A stretch of DNA of 64,000 bases from Gordonia terrae (GTDB lineage: Bacteria; Actinomycetota; Actinomycetes; Mycobacteriales; Mycobacteriaceae): NCBI RefSeq assembly GCF_001698225.1, contig NZ_CP016594.1, forward strand, positions 5,394,001-5,458,000, in the 5' to 3' direction. The notes beneath the pieces are model-generated. The model ran no database searches and had not been told where the DNA came from. It worked only from the letters and a program-made list of their open reading frames with translations. Both the position numbers and the translations under genes were made by a program. Shown here one piece after another: positions 55,212 to 63,859 of this stretch (its first letter is position 1; each line of letters opens with the position of its first letter).

Positions 55212-56963
55212 ATGAGTGATCAGCCTGCGGGACCGGTCGACATCGACCGCTGGATCACCGACTGGGAGTTCAGCAGCCGCTACCCCGTCTACACCCGGGC
55301 CAATGCGGGCGAGGTCCTTCCGGACCCGTCGAGTCCCCTGAACGTGACGATGGTCTGGAACAAGGGCCTCAACATCGGGTGGCGCGAGGGTTACACCAAG
55401 CACCTCGGCACGCACCTGCCGGAGGAGATCGACGAGGTCATGCCGGAGATCATCGGCAACTTCGGCGGCTATCACTACACGAACTTCTCGATGACCGAGC
55501 TGAACGGTGCCCGCCTCCCGGGGCTGACCGTGCCCGTGTGGAACAGCCTGTGGGTCGGCGATCACCCCGACATCCCCGAGTACCAGCCCAAGCCCGGCGA
55601 CGAGAACGCCGAACTGACCGCGGGCCTCGCGGAGAAGACCGCCTGGGCGCTCACCACCGACACCTTCCCGGAGGCGGAGGAGGCCAAGCGCCGCGCCGAC
55701 GCCGCACGTGAGCAGCGCCCCGACTTCGCTTCCCTGTCCGACGCCGAACTCGTCGAGCACGCGAGGTCGCTGCTGCCCGACCTCATCTACTGCTACGCCT
55801 ACCACCCCGTCACCACGACGCTGTCGACGATGGGCCCGGCCGTCGCCGGCGAACTGCTCGCGAGCATCGGTGAGGCCGACAAGCTGGGTGACCTGCTCAG
55901 CGGCCTGGGCGGTGTCGACTCGGCTGCACCGTCGTACGCGATGTGGAAGCTCGGACGCCTCGTTGCGGGCTCGGCCGAACTGACCGAGATCTTCGACGCC
56001 GGGCTGTCGTCGGTGCTGGAGACCATCGCGTCCAGCGAGTCCGCCGACGCCAAGGAGTTCCGGGACCAGTTCGACGACTTCCTCCACCGGTACGGGTCCC
56101 GCGCACCCAACGAATGGGACATCCGTTCCGACAGCTGGGAGACGAAACCCGTTCTCGCCCTGATGGCGATCAACGGAATGCGCAACAGCCCGGCCGAGGC
56201 CGACCCCGAACTCATCCTCCGCCGCAATCAGGAGAAGCGCATCGCTCTCACCGCCGAGCTCGCCGAGAAGATGCCCGATGCGGAGACGAAGACGGCATTC
56301 CTGAACGCGGCGAAATCCATCACCAAGTTCATGCCCTGGCGCGAGCGGACCAAGACCGCCTGCGTCAAGATCATGGGCGAGATGCGCGGCGCGCTCTACG
56401 AACTCGGCTCCCGGATGGTCGAGCGCGGCGTGATGGACGACCACCACGACATCACGATGATCGTCGACGACGAACTGGAGCAGTTCGTCGCCGACCCGGA
56501 GTCCTTCGCCGACACCATCAGAGAGCGTCGCGATCAGTACCTCGCGCTGTTCGATCTGCAACCGCCGTTCTTCCTGTTCGAACCGCTCCCGCTGTCGCAG
56601 TGGCCCCGCCGCACCGGGCAGCGGGTGGAGCCTGCGGTTCCCGGCGACGTCCTCACCGGCGTCGGCGGCGCTCCCGGGGTGGCTCGAGGACGCGCCCGCA
56701 TCCTGCACGACCCCTATGAGGCCGAACAGCTGGAGGAGGGCGACATCCTGGTCGCGCCGCAGACAGACCCGGCGTGGACACCGCTGTTCGTGTTCGCGGG
56801 CGGGGTCGTCGTCAACGTCGGCGCCACCATCACACACTCCTCCATCGTGTGCCGCGAACTCGGAATCCCCTGTGCCGTATCGGTGCAGGACGCCACCGCC
56901 CGCATCACGGACGGCGCGATGATCGAAGTCGACGGCACCACCGGCCAGGTCACCATCCTCTGA
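55212..56963 (+). CDS. PEP-synthase-like protein with swivelling phosphohistidine domain, no ATP-grasp domain
   Basis: A 583-residue protein. The C-terminal 80 residues are a PEP-utilising mobile domain: GDILVAPQTDPAWTPLFVFA, then THSSIVCRELGIPCAV with His542 as the likely phosphorylated histidine. The preceding 480 residues are mostly helical and charged and resemble the linker region of PEP synthase and rifampicin phosphotransferase-type proteins. The N-terminal ATP-binding domain of those enzymes is missing, and no gene for it is in the window. Phenylphosphate synthase has such separate subunits. ATG 55212 has an AGGAGG site; TGATG joins it to the LLM gene. Substrate unknown. Confidence 0.8.
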   Translation: MSDQPAGPVDIDRWITDWEFSSRYPVYTRANAGEVLPDPSSPLNVTMVWNKGLNIGWREGYTKHLGTHLPEEIDEVMPEIIGNFGGYHYTNFSMTELNGARLPGLTVPVWNSLWVGDHPDIPEYQPKPGDENAELTAGLAEKTAWALTTDTFPEAEEAKRRADAAREQRPDFASLSDAELVEHARSLLPDLIYCYAYHPVTTTLSTMGPAVAGELLASIGEADKLGDLLSGLGGVDSAAPSYAMWKLGRLVAGSAELTEIFDAGLSSVLETIASSESADAKEFRDQFDDFLHRYGSRAPNEWDIRSDSWETKPVLALMAINGMRNSPAEADPELILRRNQEKRIALTAELAEKMPDAETKTAFLNAAKSITKFMPWRERTKTACVKIMGEMRGALYELGSRMVERGVMDDHHDITMIVDDELEQFVADPESFADTIRERRDQYLALFDLQPPFFLFEPLPLSQWPRRTGQRVEPAVPGDVLTGVGGAPGVARGRARILHDPYEAEQLEEGDILVAPQTDPAWTPLFVFAGGVVVNVGATITHSSIVCRELGIPCAVSVQDATARITDGAMIEVDGTTGQVTIL

Positions 56964-57919
56964 TGGCGACCGTCGGCCTCGCACTGCCCCAGCTCGGTGA
57001 ACACGTCGATGTCGCGGCGGTGCGCGACTTCGCGGTGGCCGCCGAGGAACTCGGCTTCACCGGCCTGTGGGCGCAGGAACACCTCTTCTACTCCGAGCAG
57101 AACAGCTCCGTGTACGGCGGACGCCACACCACCTCGGTGCACCCGGCCTACCGGTCGGTGCTCGGGGCCACCGAACTGATGGCCTTCGCCGCCGCCTGCA
57201 CGGATCGAACCCTGATCGGCAGCAGCATCCTGGTCGCCGGGTATCACCGGCCCGTCGAACTCGCCCAGCGGTTGGCCACCCTCGACCTGCTCTCCGGCGG
57301 ACGCCTCGTCGCGGGGCTCGGCGTCGGCTGGTCCGACGAGGAACATCGCCTCATGGACGTCGATCCCCGGACCCGGGGGCGTCGGATGGACGAGCTGGTG
57401 CGCGCCGTCCAGGCGTGTTGGGGTCCCGACCCGGTGGAGTTCTCCGGTGACTTCTTCGAGATCCCGAGGTCGACGGTGCGCCCGAAACCGGTCCAGACTC
57501 CCCACCCGCCGCTGCTGTCCGGGTTACGCTCGGAACGTGGTCTCGCCCGCACGGCAGCGCTTTTCGACATCTGGAACCCCAGCAGCGGAACGGCCGACGC
57601 GCTGCGCGAGCAGCTCGATGCCATGGCCGCACAGCGCCCGGCCGACCGTGCGCCGGTGCGGTTGTACCTGCGTTCCTACCTCCAGCGCCCCACCGATCCG
57701 GTGGGTTCGGGAGGCCAGGGACTCGACGGCGTCGCCGCCGACCTCGAGACCGCGGTCGCGGTGGGTGCCGACCACTTCATCATCGAATGCAATTTCTCCG
57801 ACGACATCCGGTCGTCGGACGACTGGGCCGCGATGCCCGAACGACTCGCGCCGCTGATCCGGCTCGCGCACGACGCGACCGGCCCGGCCGCCCGGGAGCA
57901 GAAGGAGAACGCATCATGA
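56963..57919 (+). CDS. LLM class, F420-dependent-type oxidoreductase
   Basis: A 318-residue luciferase-like TIM barrel. Typical stretches are LGFTGLWAQEHLFY, LIGSSILVAGYHRPVELAQR, RLVAGLGVGWSDEEHRLMDV and RTRGRRMDELVRAVQACWG. The pattern fits F420-dependent rather than flavin monooxygenase members, but the cofactor cannot be proved from sequence. ATG 56963 shares its first base with the upstream stop (TGATG), and it overlaps the next gene by ATGA. It is coupled in a four-gene operon. Confidence 0.88.
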   Translation: MATVGLALPQLGEHVDVAAVRDFAVAAEELGFTGLWAQEHLFYSEQNSSVYGGRHTTSVHPAYRSVLGATELMAFAAACTDRTLIGSSILVAGYHRPVELAQRLATLDLLSGGRLVAGLGVGWSDEEHRLMDVDPRTRGRRMDELVRAVQACWGPDPVEFSGDFFEIPRSTVRPKPVQTPHPPLLSGLRSERGLARTAALFDIWNPSSGTADALREQLDAMAAQRPADRAPVRLYLRSYLQRPTDPVGSGGQGLDGVAADLETAVAVGADHFIIECNFSDDIRSSDDWAAMPERLAPLIRLAHDATGPAAREQKENAS

Positions 57920-59019
57920 AAGCCGCCGTCTTCGAGGGCGATTCGCCGACACTGACCGTCGAGGAGATCCCGCGTCCGACGCCGCGCCGCGGTGAGATCC
58001 TGCTCAAGGTCACCGCATGCGGGGTCTGCCACACCGACCTGCACGTGCTGAAGTCCGAGGTGAGGTTCCCGGCCCCGGCGGTTCTCGGGCACGAGGTGTC
58101 CGGTGTCGTCGAAGCACTCGGCGACGGCGTCGACACGCTGGCCGTCGGCGATCGCGTCGTCTGCAGCTTCATCATGCCGTGCGGCGAGTGTCGGCACTGT
58201 GCGCGCGGAATGGACGACCTCTGCGAGAAGTTCTTCGCGCACAACCGTCTCAACGGAACGCTCTACGACGGCGAGACCCGCCTCCAGCGCGACGACGGCA
58301 GCCCGCTGGCGATGTACTCGATGGGTGGGTTGGCCGAGTACTGCGTGGTCCCCGCCTCGGACGCCTTCGTCGTCCCCGACGGCGTCGGACTCGGTGAGGT
58401 GTCGATCCTCGGGTGCAGTTCGTTCACCGCACTCGGTGCGGTCAACAACGCCGAACTCCATCTGGCCGACCGGATCGCCGTCGTGGCGGCCGGCGGTGTG
58501 GGTTCCTCGATCGTGCAGTTCGCCGCCGCCGCGGGCGTCGCGCAGATCATCGCGATCGACGTCAACGACGACAAGCTCAAGGCCGTGGCGGCGCTCGGTG
58601 CCACCCACACGGTCAACTCACGCGACACCGACGTCGTCGAGGAGGTCCGCGCGCTGACCGACGGCCACGGTGTCGACGTCGCGTTCGAGGCACTGGGACA
58701 CCCGAGCACCTTCGCGACCGCACTCGACATCCTCGACGACGGCGGTCGCGCCGTCGTCGTCGGTATCGCACCCGCCGGTTCGCCGGGCGAGATCGACCTG
58801 GCCCGGCTCGTCCGGCGCAGCCTGCAGATCCGCGGTTCGTACGGCGCCAAGGCTCGCCGGGACATGCCCGCCCTGCTGCGCATGGTGGCCGGCGGGATCG
58901 TCGAACCCGAGCGGGTGATCACCCGTCGTTACCGCCTCGACCAGGTGGACGAGGCCTACCAGGCGCTGGCCCGCGGCGAGATCGTCGGCCGCGCGATCAT
59001 CGAGATGGGCTCCGAGTGA
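57916..59019 (+). CDS. Zinc-dependent alcohol dehydrogenase
   Basis: A 367-residue medium-chain dehydrogenase. Catalytic zinc ligands are Cys38 (CGVCHTD), His59/Glu60 (GHE) and a later position. The structural zinc set Cys89, Cys92, Cys95 and Cys103 is complete. The NAD motif is AAGGVGSSIVQFAAAAG. It has an AAGGAG site, and overlaps both neighbours by 4 bases. Likely oxidises a primary or secondary alcohol in the pathway headed by the swivel-domain protein. Confidence 0.92.
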   Translation: MKAAVFEGDSPTLTVEEIPRPTPRRGEILLKVTACGVCHTDLHVLKSEVRFPAPAVLGHEVSGVVEALGDGVDTLAVGDRVVCSFIMPCGECRHCARGMDDLCEKFFAHNRLNGTLYDGETRLQRDDGSPLAMYSMGGLAEYCVVPASDAFVVPDGVGLGEVSILGCSSFTALGAVNNAELHLADRIAVVAAGGVGSSIVQFAAAAGVAQIIAIDVNDDKLKAVAALGATHTVNSRDTDVVEEVRALTDGHGVDVAFEALGHPSTFATALDILDDGGRAVVVGIAPAGSPGEIDLARLVRRSLQIRGSYGAKARRDMPALLRMVAGGIVEPERVITRRYRLDQVDEAYQALARGEIVGRAIIEMGSE

Positions 59020-59786
59020 GCGACTCCGTCGCGGTGGTCACCGGCGCCGGGTCGGGTATCGGACGGGCCGTGACCGAACTGCTCGTCGAACGCGGCGGTT
59101 CCGTCGTGGCGGTGGACACCTCCGCGGAGGCCCTCGCCAGGTTCGACGACCATCCGCAGATCGTCCCTGTCGTCGGGGACGTCACGTCTGCCGACGACAA
59201 CCGGCATGCCGTCGAGACCGCCGAGCAGAGGCTCGGCCGTCTCGACGCGCTCATCCTCAACGCCGGGGTGCCGGCCTCCGGGTCGATCGAAACCCTCGAC
59301 CTCGACGTCTTCGACCGATCCCTCGACGTGAACCTGCGGTCGGTGGTTCTCGGTGTGCGCGAGTCGATTCCGGCCTTTCGTCGGAGCGGGGGAGGTTCGG
59401 TCGTGGTGACGGCGTCGGCGACAGCCCTCGGCGGTGAACCGAACCGGTGGCCCTATGCGGCGGCCAAGGCCGGCGTGGTGAACCTCGCGAGGTCCCTGGC
59501 CATCGACCTCGCCGGCGACCGCATCCGCGTCAACACCGTGTGCCCCGGCCCCATCGAGACCGGCATGACGCGGCGGATCGCGGTGAACACCCCCGAGCGC
59601 TATGAGTCACTACGACGCATGGTGCCGCTGCAACGATGGGGAACCGCCGATGAGGTCGCCGAGGTCATCGCCTTCCTCGCCTCTCCCCTGGCCTCGTTCG
59701 TCACCGGTACGACGATCCCGGTGGACGGCGGGGCCACCTGCGGAAGCGGTCAGACGGTCCCGCCCCGCGTGGACGTGCCCGTCTGA
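59016..59786 (+). CDS. SDR family oxidoreductase
   Basis: A 256-residue classical SDR. Cofactor motif TGAGSGIG, LNAGV in place of NNAG, a Ser in VVTASATA and YAAAK as the catalytic Tyr/Lys. The C-terminal end is VDGGATCGSGQTVPPRVDVP. GTG 59016 overlaps the alcohol dehydrogenase stop. It is the last gene of the plus-strand operon and converges on the second alcohol dehydrogenase with a 10-base gap. Substrate unknown. Confidence 0.92.
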   Translation: MSDSVAVVTGAGSGIGRAVTELLVERGGSVVAVDTSAEALARFDDHPQIVPVVGDVTSADDNRHAVETAEQRLGRLDALILNAGVPASGSIETLDLDVFDRSLDVNLRSVVLGVRESIPAFRRSGGGSVVVTASATALGGEPNRWPYAAAKAGVVNLARSLAIDLAGDRIRVNTVCPGPIETGMTRRIAVNTPERYESLRRMVPLQRWGTADEVAEVIAFLASPLASFVTGTTIPVDGGATCGSGQTVPPRVDVPV

Positions 59787-59796
59787 CCGCTCCGAC

Positions 59797-60846
59797 TCAA
59801 CGACGTGGATCGACGAGTACCTTCGTGTGCGAGCTGCGGCCCGAATCGAGTTCGGCGAACATCGATTCGAGGTCGCCGAGGCCGATGGTGCCGGTGTGCA
59901 GCGACGCCAGATCGATCCGCCCCTCCGCCACCAGGGTCATGGCACCGATGAAGTCCGAGTGCGTGTAGGCGAGCGATCCGATCACGGTGAGTTCGCGGCT
60001 CTGCCAATCCCCGTAACTCACCGAGGAGTCGGTCCCCGGATAGCCGAGCAACGCCAGCGTCCCGCCGCGTCGGACGAGTTCCGCACTCGGCTGCAGCAGC
60101 GACGCCACGCCCGAGCATTCGAAGACGATGTCGGCTCCGAGACCGTCGGTCAGCTCGGTCAGTCGGTCGCCGAGGCTCTCCGGGGCCAGGACGTCGGTGA
60201 ACCCGAGCGCGGTCGCGGCCTCTCGTCGTGCGGGAGACGGTTCGGACACGAGGATCCGGCCCGCGCCGGCCGCTCGTGCGTGCTGGGCGGTGAGCAGACC
60301 GATGGGTCCCGCGCCCTGGATCACCACGGTCGCACCCAGCGGCACCCGCGCCCGCCGCACTGCGTGATAGGTGACCGTGGCCGGCTCCATCAGAGCGGCC
60401 TCGACATCCGACAGGGCCTCGGGTACCGGGATCGCACGTCGCGCCGAGACCCGCAGGCGATCCGCGAACCCGCCGTGTGCCGCCGCGCCCGGCGAGATGC
60501 CGTTGGCCTCTGCGAACGCGAGATCGCAGTTGTCGGCGTGCCCGACACGGCACTGGGCACAGATGCCGCATGCGGGGCCGACCCCGGCGATCACCCGTTG
60601 CCCGGGCCGCAGGTGCGTGACACCGGAACCCACCGCCGCCACCGTGCCCATCCACTCGTGTCCGAACACCGCAGGCGGCAGGCCCGCCGACTGGTAGCCG
60701 TGGGTGTCGGTGGCGCAGATACCGCAGAATCCGATGTCGACGATGACCTCGCCTGCGCCGGGCTCCGCATCGGTCTCCGGGGTCGTCTCGAGCACTCCGG
60801 GCTCGGGCACGTGGACGTAGCGGGCAGACGCTGCCGTGACCGTCAT
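59797..60846 (-). CDS. Zinc-dependent alcohol dehydrogenase, second copy
   Basis: A 349-residue medium-chain dehydrogenase only distantly like the one at 57.9 kb. Catalytic ligands are Cys44 (CGICATDTHG) and His63/Glu64 (GHE); structural Cys93, Cys96, Cys99 and Cys107 are present. The nucleotide motif is GAGPIGLLTAQHARAAGAGR. The overall pattern is closer to the threonine/sorbitol dehydrogenase branch. ATG 60846 lies 8 bases after the LLM gene, which places it last in the minus-strand operon. Substrate unknown. Confidence 0.9.
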   Translation of the reverse strand: MTVTAASARYVHVPEPGVLETTPETDAEPGAGEVIVDIGFCGICATDTHGYQSAGLPPAVFGHEWMGTVAAVGSGVTHLRPGQRVIAGVGPACGICAQCRVGHADNCDLAFAEANGISPGAAAHGGFADRLRVSARRAIPVPEALSDVEAALMEPATVTYHAVRRARVPLGATVVIQGAGPIGLLTAQHARAAGAGRILVSEPSPARREAATALGFTDVLAPESLGDRLTELTDGLGADIVFECSGVASLLQPSAELVRRGGTLALLGYPGTDSSVSYGDWQSRELTVIGSLAYTHSDFIGAMTLVAEGRIDLASLHTGTIGLGDLESMFAELDSGRSSHTKVLVDPRR

Positions 60847-60854
60847 TCGTTGTC

Positions 60855-61832
60855 TCACTTTCCTGTCATGCGTTCGACGACCGGGGCGAACTCCTCGAAC
60901 GCGCGATCACCGATCGTGAAATAGGAGAAACCGAATTCCTCGCGGCGTTGTTCCAACTGCTCGCAGATGTCGTCGACCGATCCGACGAGGGCGTGCGGGA
61001 ACGACCGCAGTTCGGTGGAGGTGAAGCCGGTGCGCTCGAGCAACGATTCCTCGGTGACGTCCGTGGCACCCTCGATGGCCACGAAGTAGGCGCCGGTCTC
61101 CAGCTCGATCTGTGGCATCCGGTCGCCCGCCCCGGCCCGGACCCACTCGAGCTTCTTGTGGGTCTCGTCGACCGTGGACGTCGCCACACTGTCCGAACCG
61201 AGCTTTCCGGAACGGTTGTTGAAGTTGATGCTGACGATGTCGGCAGTCGCCCCCGCCAGGGTCAGGACCCGCCGAGCACCACCACCGATCATGATGGGCG
61301 GCACCATCTCCGGCACCGGCAGCGGCTCGAAGCCGGTGGCCCGTACACCGCCCCGGTCGACGTCGATGGTCTCGCCGGCGAACTGCTGCCGGCACAGTTC
61401 GACGGTCGCGGCGAGCCGGTCGATCCGCTCACCGGCAGACGGGAACGGCACACCCATCGCCTCGTACTCGGCGCCCAGCCATCCCGCACCGAGACCCACC
61501 TCGATCCGCCCCGGCGCGAACATCGCCAGGGTCGCAGCCTCTTTCGCGAGAACCACCGGTTCGTGGTAGCTGGTGCAGAACATCCGGCACCCGATCACCA
61601 GGTCGTCGGTCACCTCCGCCGCGATGGCCATGCTCGCGATCGGAGCGAGGGTGACCGGTCGGTGCGCAGTGGGATCGAGCGCGGGACCCGGACCGATGTA
61701 GTGGTCCGAGACGTGGAGGGCCGAGTACCCCAGCGCCTCGGCCTTCTTGGCGGTCTCACGCCATTGGGCACCGGTGCCCGATCGGTACACCTGCGCGGCG
61801 AAGCGGAAGGGTTTCTTCACATGCGTTGTCAT
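60855..61832 (-). CDS. LLM class, F420-dependent-type oxidoreductase, second copy
   Basis: A 325-residue luciferase-like protein. Typical stretches are LGYSALHVSDHYIGPG, RIEVGLGAGWLGAEYEAMGV and PIMIGGGARRVLTLAGATAD. It matches the actinobacterial F420-dependent group resembling MSMEG_2516. ATG 61832 overlaps the TIM-barrel gene stop (ATGA), which settles the start over the longer frame. The ribosome site is weak, consistent with translational coupling. It and the alcohol dehydrogenase after it mirror the pair in the facing plus-strand operon. Confidence 0.9.
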   Translation of the reverse strand: MTTHVKKPFRFAAQVYRSGTGAQWRETAKKAEALGYSALHVSDHYIGPGPALDPTAHRPVTLAPIASMAIAAEVTDDLVIGCRMFCTSYHEPVVLAKEAATLAMFAPGRIEVGLGAGWLGAEYEAMGVPFPSAGERIDRLAATVELCRQQFAGETIDVDRGGVRATGFEPLPVPEMVPPIMIGGGARRVLTLAGATADIVSINFNNRSGKLGSDSVATSTVDETHKKLEWVRAGAGDRMPQIELETGAYFVAIEGATDVTEESLLERTGFTSTELRSFPHALVGSVDDICEQLEQRREEFGFSYFTIGDRAFEEFAPVVERMTGK

Positions 61833-62719
61833 GAGGGGACTTTCGTATCGTCGGGGTCGGCGACTGCGGCTGGTGCTGTTGTCGTCAGAGGTGTGCCCGC
61901 CGGCACTCTGGAGAGCAGCCGACGCGTCGCCGAACCGAGCTCCATCGCCCATCGGCGGGGATCCGCGTCGCCGCGTGCGGACGGGACCTCCACGCTGACC
62001 GGCATGTCGGGTCCGAGGATGCTTGCGAGTCGCAGCAGCGGCAACGCGCCCGCACCAGGCGCCAGTCGGTTCCCACGCGCTTCGGCGATGGCCGCGTTGT
62101 CGTTACGCGCCGGCCCGGTGACGCGGGCATCGCACAACTGCCAGTAGGGAATCCGCTCGTTGCGGACGCCGGCTTCGAGTTCGGTCACATCGCCACCCGC
62201 ACGCGACCAGTGCAGCGCATCGAGGAGGAGCCCGGCCGACGACGACCTCGCCGAGGCCTGCTCGATCATCGTCCGGCCGGTACGGAGGTCGCGTACCGCG
62301 GTGAAGACCATGGGTTCGAGACAACAGCGCAGACCGTGATCGGCAGCCGCATCGGACAGCGCGGCGAGATTGTCCGCGGCCCGGTTGCGATCGTCGTCGA
62401 GCACGGTGGCGATCACGAAGCGCGCTCCCAGCGCCGCGCCCGCGAACAAGACCGGCCCCCAGTCATTTCGGGACGATCCCGGATGCAGTTTGACCACCTC
62501 GACATCGAGCACCTCGAGACCGTGATCGTCGAGTGCGAGCAGAGTGTCGGCGAGGAGGCGCGACCCCTCGGCGAGCTGGTGTCCGCGTCCGCCCGACCGG
62601 TCGGACACCCGCACACCGACCGCGTCGAATCCGCCGGCCGCGGCGTACTCGACGAACCTCGGCGGCGGGACCGCGAGCGCCGACAACGACGCGAGCGAGA
62701 CGACCGGGTTCACGCTCAT
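61829..62719 (-). CDS. TIM-barrel isomerase/epimerase-like protein
   Basis: A 296-residue protein of the xylose-isomerase-like TIM-barrel group. Probable metal-ligand stretches are CCLEPMVFTAVRD, LLLDALHWSRAGGD, YWQLCDARVTG and VSVEVPSARGD. Members isomerise or epimerise sugars or sugar acids or cleave related rings. It heads the minus-strand operon with the LLM and alcohol dehydrogenase genes. An AGGAGGTGCC site lies before ATG 62719. It is divergent from the VOC gene, sharing a promoter region with repeated ACTAG elements. Confidence 0.82.
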   Translation of the reverse strand: MSVNPVVSLASLSALAVPPPRFVEYAAAGGFDAVGVRVSDRSGGRGHQLAEGSRLLADTLLALDDHGLEVLDVEVVKLHPGSSRNDWGPVLFAGAALGARFVIATVLDDDRNRAADNLAALSDAAADHGLRCCLEPMVFTAVRDLRTGRTMIEQASARSSSAGLLLDALHWSRAGGDVTELEAGVRNERIPYWQLCDARVTGPARNDNAAIAEARGNRLAPGAGALPLLRLASILGPDMPVSVEVPSARGDADPRRWAMELGSATRRLLSRVPAGTPLTTTAPAAVADPDDTKVPS

Positions 62720-62730
62720 CGCGGCACCTC

Positions 62731-62776
62731 CTAGTTACTTTATTTTGACTAGTGTTACATGGATCATACTAGCGTT
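62731..62776. promoter_or_regulatory. ACTAG-element operator candidate between TIM-barrel and VOC genes
   Basis: ACTAGTGTT (62748) and ACTAGCGTT (62768) are direct repeats exactly 20 bases apart, about two helical turns. An inverse CTAGT starts at 62731. The stretch is AT-rich and lies between divergent starts at 62719 and 62812. No regulator gene is near enough to assign. Confidence 0.5.
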
Positions 62777-62811
62777 CGCCGTTCTGCTGTCCACCTCGAC
62801 GAGGAGTCCTC

Positions 62812-63330
62812 ATGTCCCCCACCCTCGGCGCGATCGCACAGATCGCCTACGTGGTCGACGACGTCGCCACCGCTGCACAGCGCTTCTCGGCACGGACCGG
62901 CGCCGGCCCGTTCTTCCTGCGTCGCAACATCATCGAGGTCGCCCACGGGCCCGCAGGCGAGGGAGGCGAGTTCGATCATTCGTCGGCCTACGGCCAGTGG
63001 GGCGCCGTTCAGGTCGAGCTCGTCGAAGTCCACTCGGCGGCACCGGCAGAGTTCGCGGCAACCACCTCCGGACGAGGACGGGTCCATCACGTGGCAACAC
63101 TGGTGCCCTCATTCGACGATGAGCAGGCGCGGCTCACCGAACTCGGGCACCCCGCACTGCTGACCGCGACGACGCCCAGCGGAAACTCGTTCGCATTCCA
63201 CGACACTCGCGCCGAGTTCGGCCATCTCGTGGAGATCTACGAGCCGGCGGCGTCGATCGTCGCGCTGTACGCGAAGGTCGCCGCGGCCGCGAACGGGTGG
63301 GACGGGCGTCGAGCCGTGCGGGACTTCTGA
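62812..63330 (+). CDS. VOC family (glyoxalase-like) protein
   Basis: A 172-residue protein with two betaalphabetabetabeta modules: IAQIAYVVDDVATAAQRFSA opens the first and RVHHVATLVPSFDDEQARL the second. Possible metal ligands are His in HHVATLV and Glu in HLVEIYEP. The family includes lyases, isomerases and dioxygenases. ATG 62812 has a GAGGAG site. It is divergent from the TIM-barrel operon and converges on the NTF2-like gene. Reaction unknown. Confidence 0.85.
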   Translation: MSPTLGAIAQIAYVVDDVATAAQRFSARTGAGPFFLRRNIIEVAHGPAGEGGEFDHSSAYGQWGAVQVELVEVHSAAPAEFAATTSGRGRVHHVATLVPSFDDEQARLTELGHPALLTATTPSGNSFAFHDTRAEFGHLVEIYEPAASIVALYAKVAAAANGWDGRRAVRDF

Positions 63331-63341
63331 GAGACCGCGCT

Positions 63342-63830
63342 CTAGACAGCCGCAGCCTCGACCTCGAGCAGTTCGGCCGCGCGTTCACGGGCCATGGTCA
63401 GCACCTGTGGGTTACCCGAATTCCACAGGACGGTGAGGCGTTTGGTACAGATCCGCCACTCACCATTCACGCGAACCACATCGTCGGTGTAGTAGCCGCC
63501 GATCGTGAACACGGCGTCGCCCGCGGTGTTCGGCAGCACGTGTTCGGCCCGCACGTAGGTCACCACCCGGCCCGTGCCGGAATCCGAGTCCACGTCTATG
63601 TCGAAGTTGGACAGGAAGTGCTGGGATGCGGCCAGCCCGGGGAACAGCATGCGACCACGCTGGACCCAGTCGTCGGCACGGAAGCGGCCGGCGTTGCCCG
63701 CGCGGTAACTGGAATAGTCGATGTCGATCTCGTCGGTGAACACCGAGCGGTACAGCGCCCAGTCGCGCAGGTCGATGCCCCGCGCGAAACGCGCCAGCAG
63801 AGACGTCAGCGCCTCGTGATCAGAGGTCAT
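63342..63830 (-). CDS. NTF2-like (SnoaL) family protein
   Basis: A 162-residue protein of the nuclear transport factor 2-like fold. The start LLARFARGIDLRDWALYRSV and VFTDEIDIDYSSY are typical, as is the C-terminal WRICTKRLTVLWNSGN. Members are hydratases, isomerases or dehydratases of small or polycyclic compounds, often in catabolic clusters. ATG 63830 follows a GGAAAAGGA site. It is 29 bases downstream of the aldehyde dehydrogenase stop on the same strand, so they are probably one operon. Confidence 0.85.
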   Translation of the reverse strand: MTSDHEALTSLLARFARGIDLRDWALYRSVFTDEIDIDYSSYRAGNAGRFRADDWVQRGRMLFPGLAASQHFLSNFDIDVDSDSGTGRVVTYVRAEHVLPNTAGDAVFTIGGYYTDDVVRVNGEWRICTKRLTVLWNSGNPQVLTMARERAAELLEVEAAAV

Positions 63831-63859
63831 GGGTGAGTCCTTTTCCTGTGGTGTGCGCA

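Noticed and set aside
55212..56963. Rifampicin phosphotransferase
   Set aside because: The C-terminal swivel domain is similar, but the ATP-binding domain needed for that activity is absent and the context is catabolic.
55161..56984. 607-codon minus-strand frame
   Set aside because: It is antisense to the swivel-domain gene. The Gly/Val/Glu-rich sequence has no recognisable fold.
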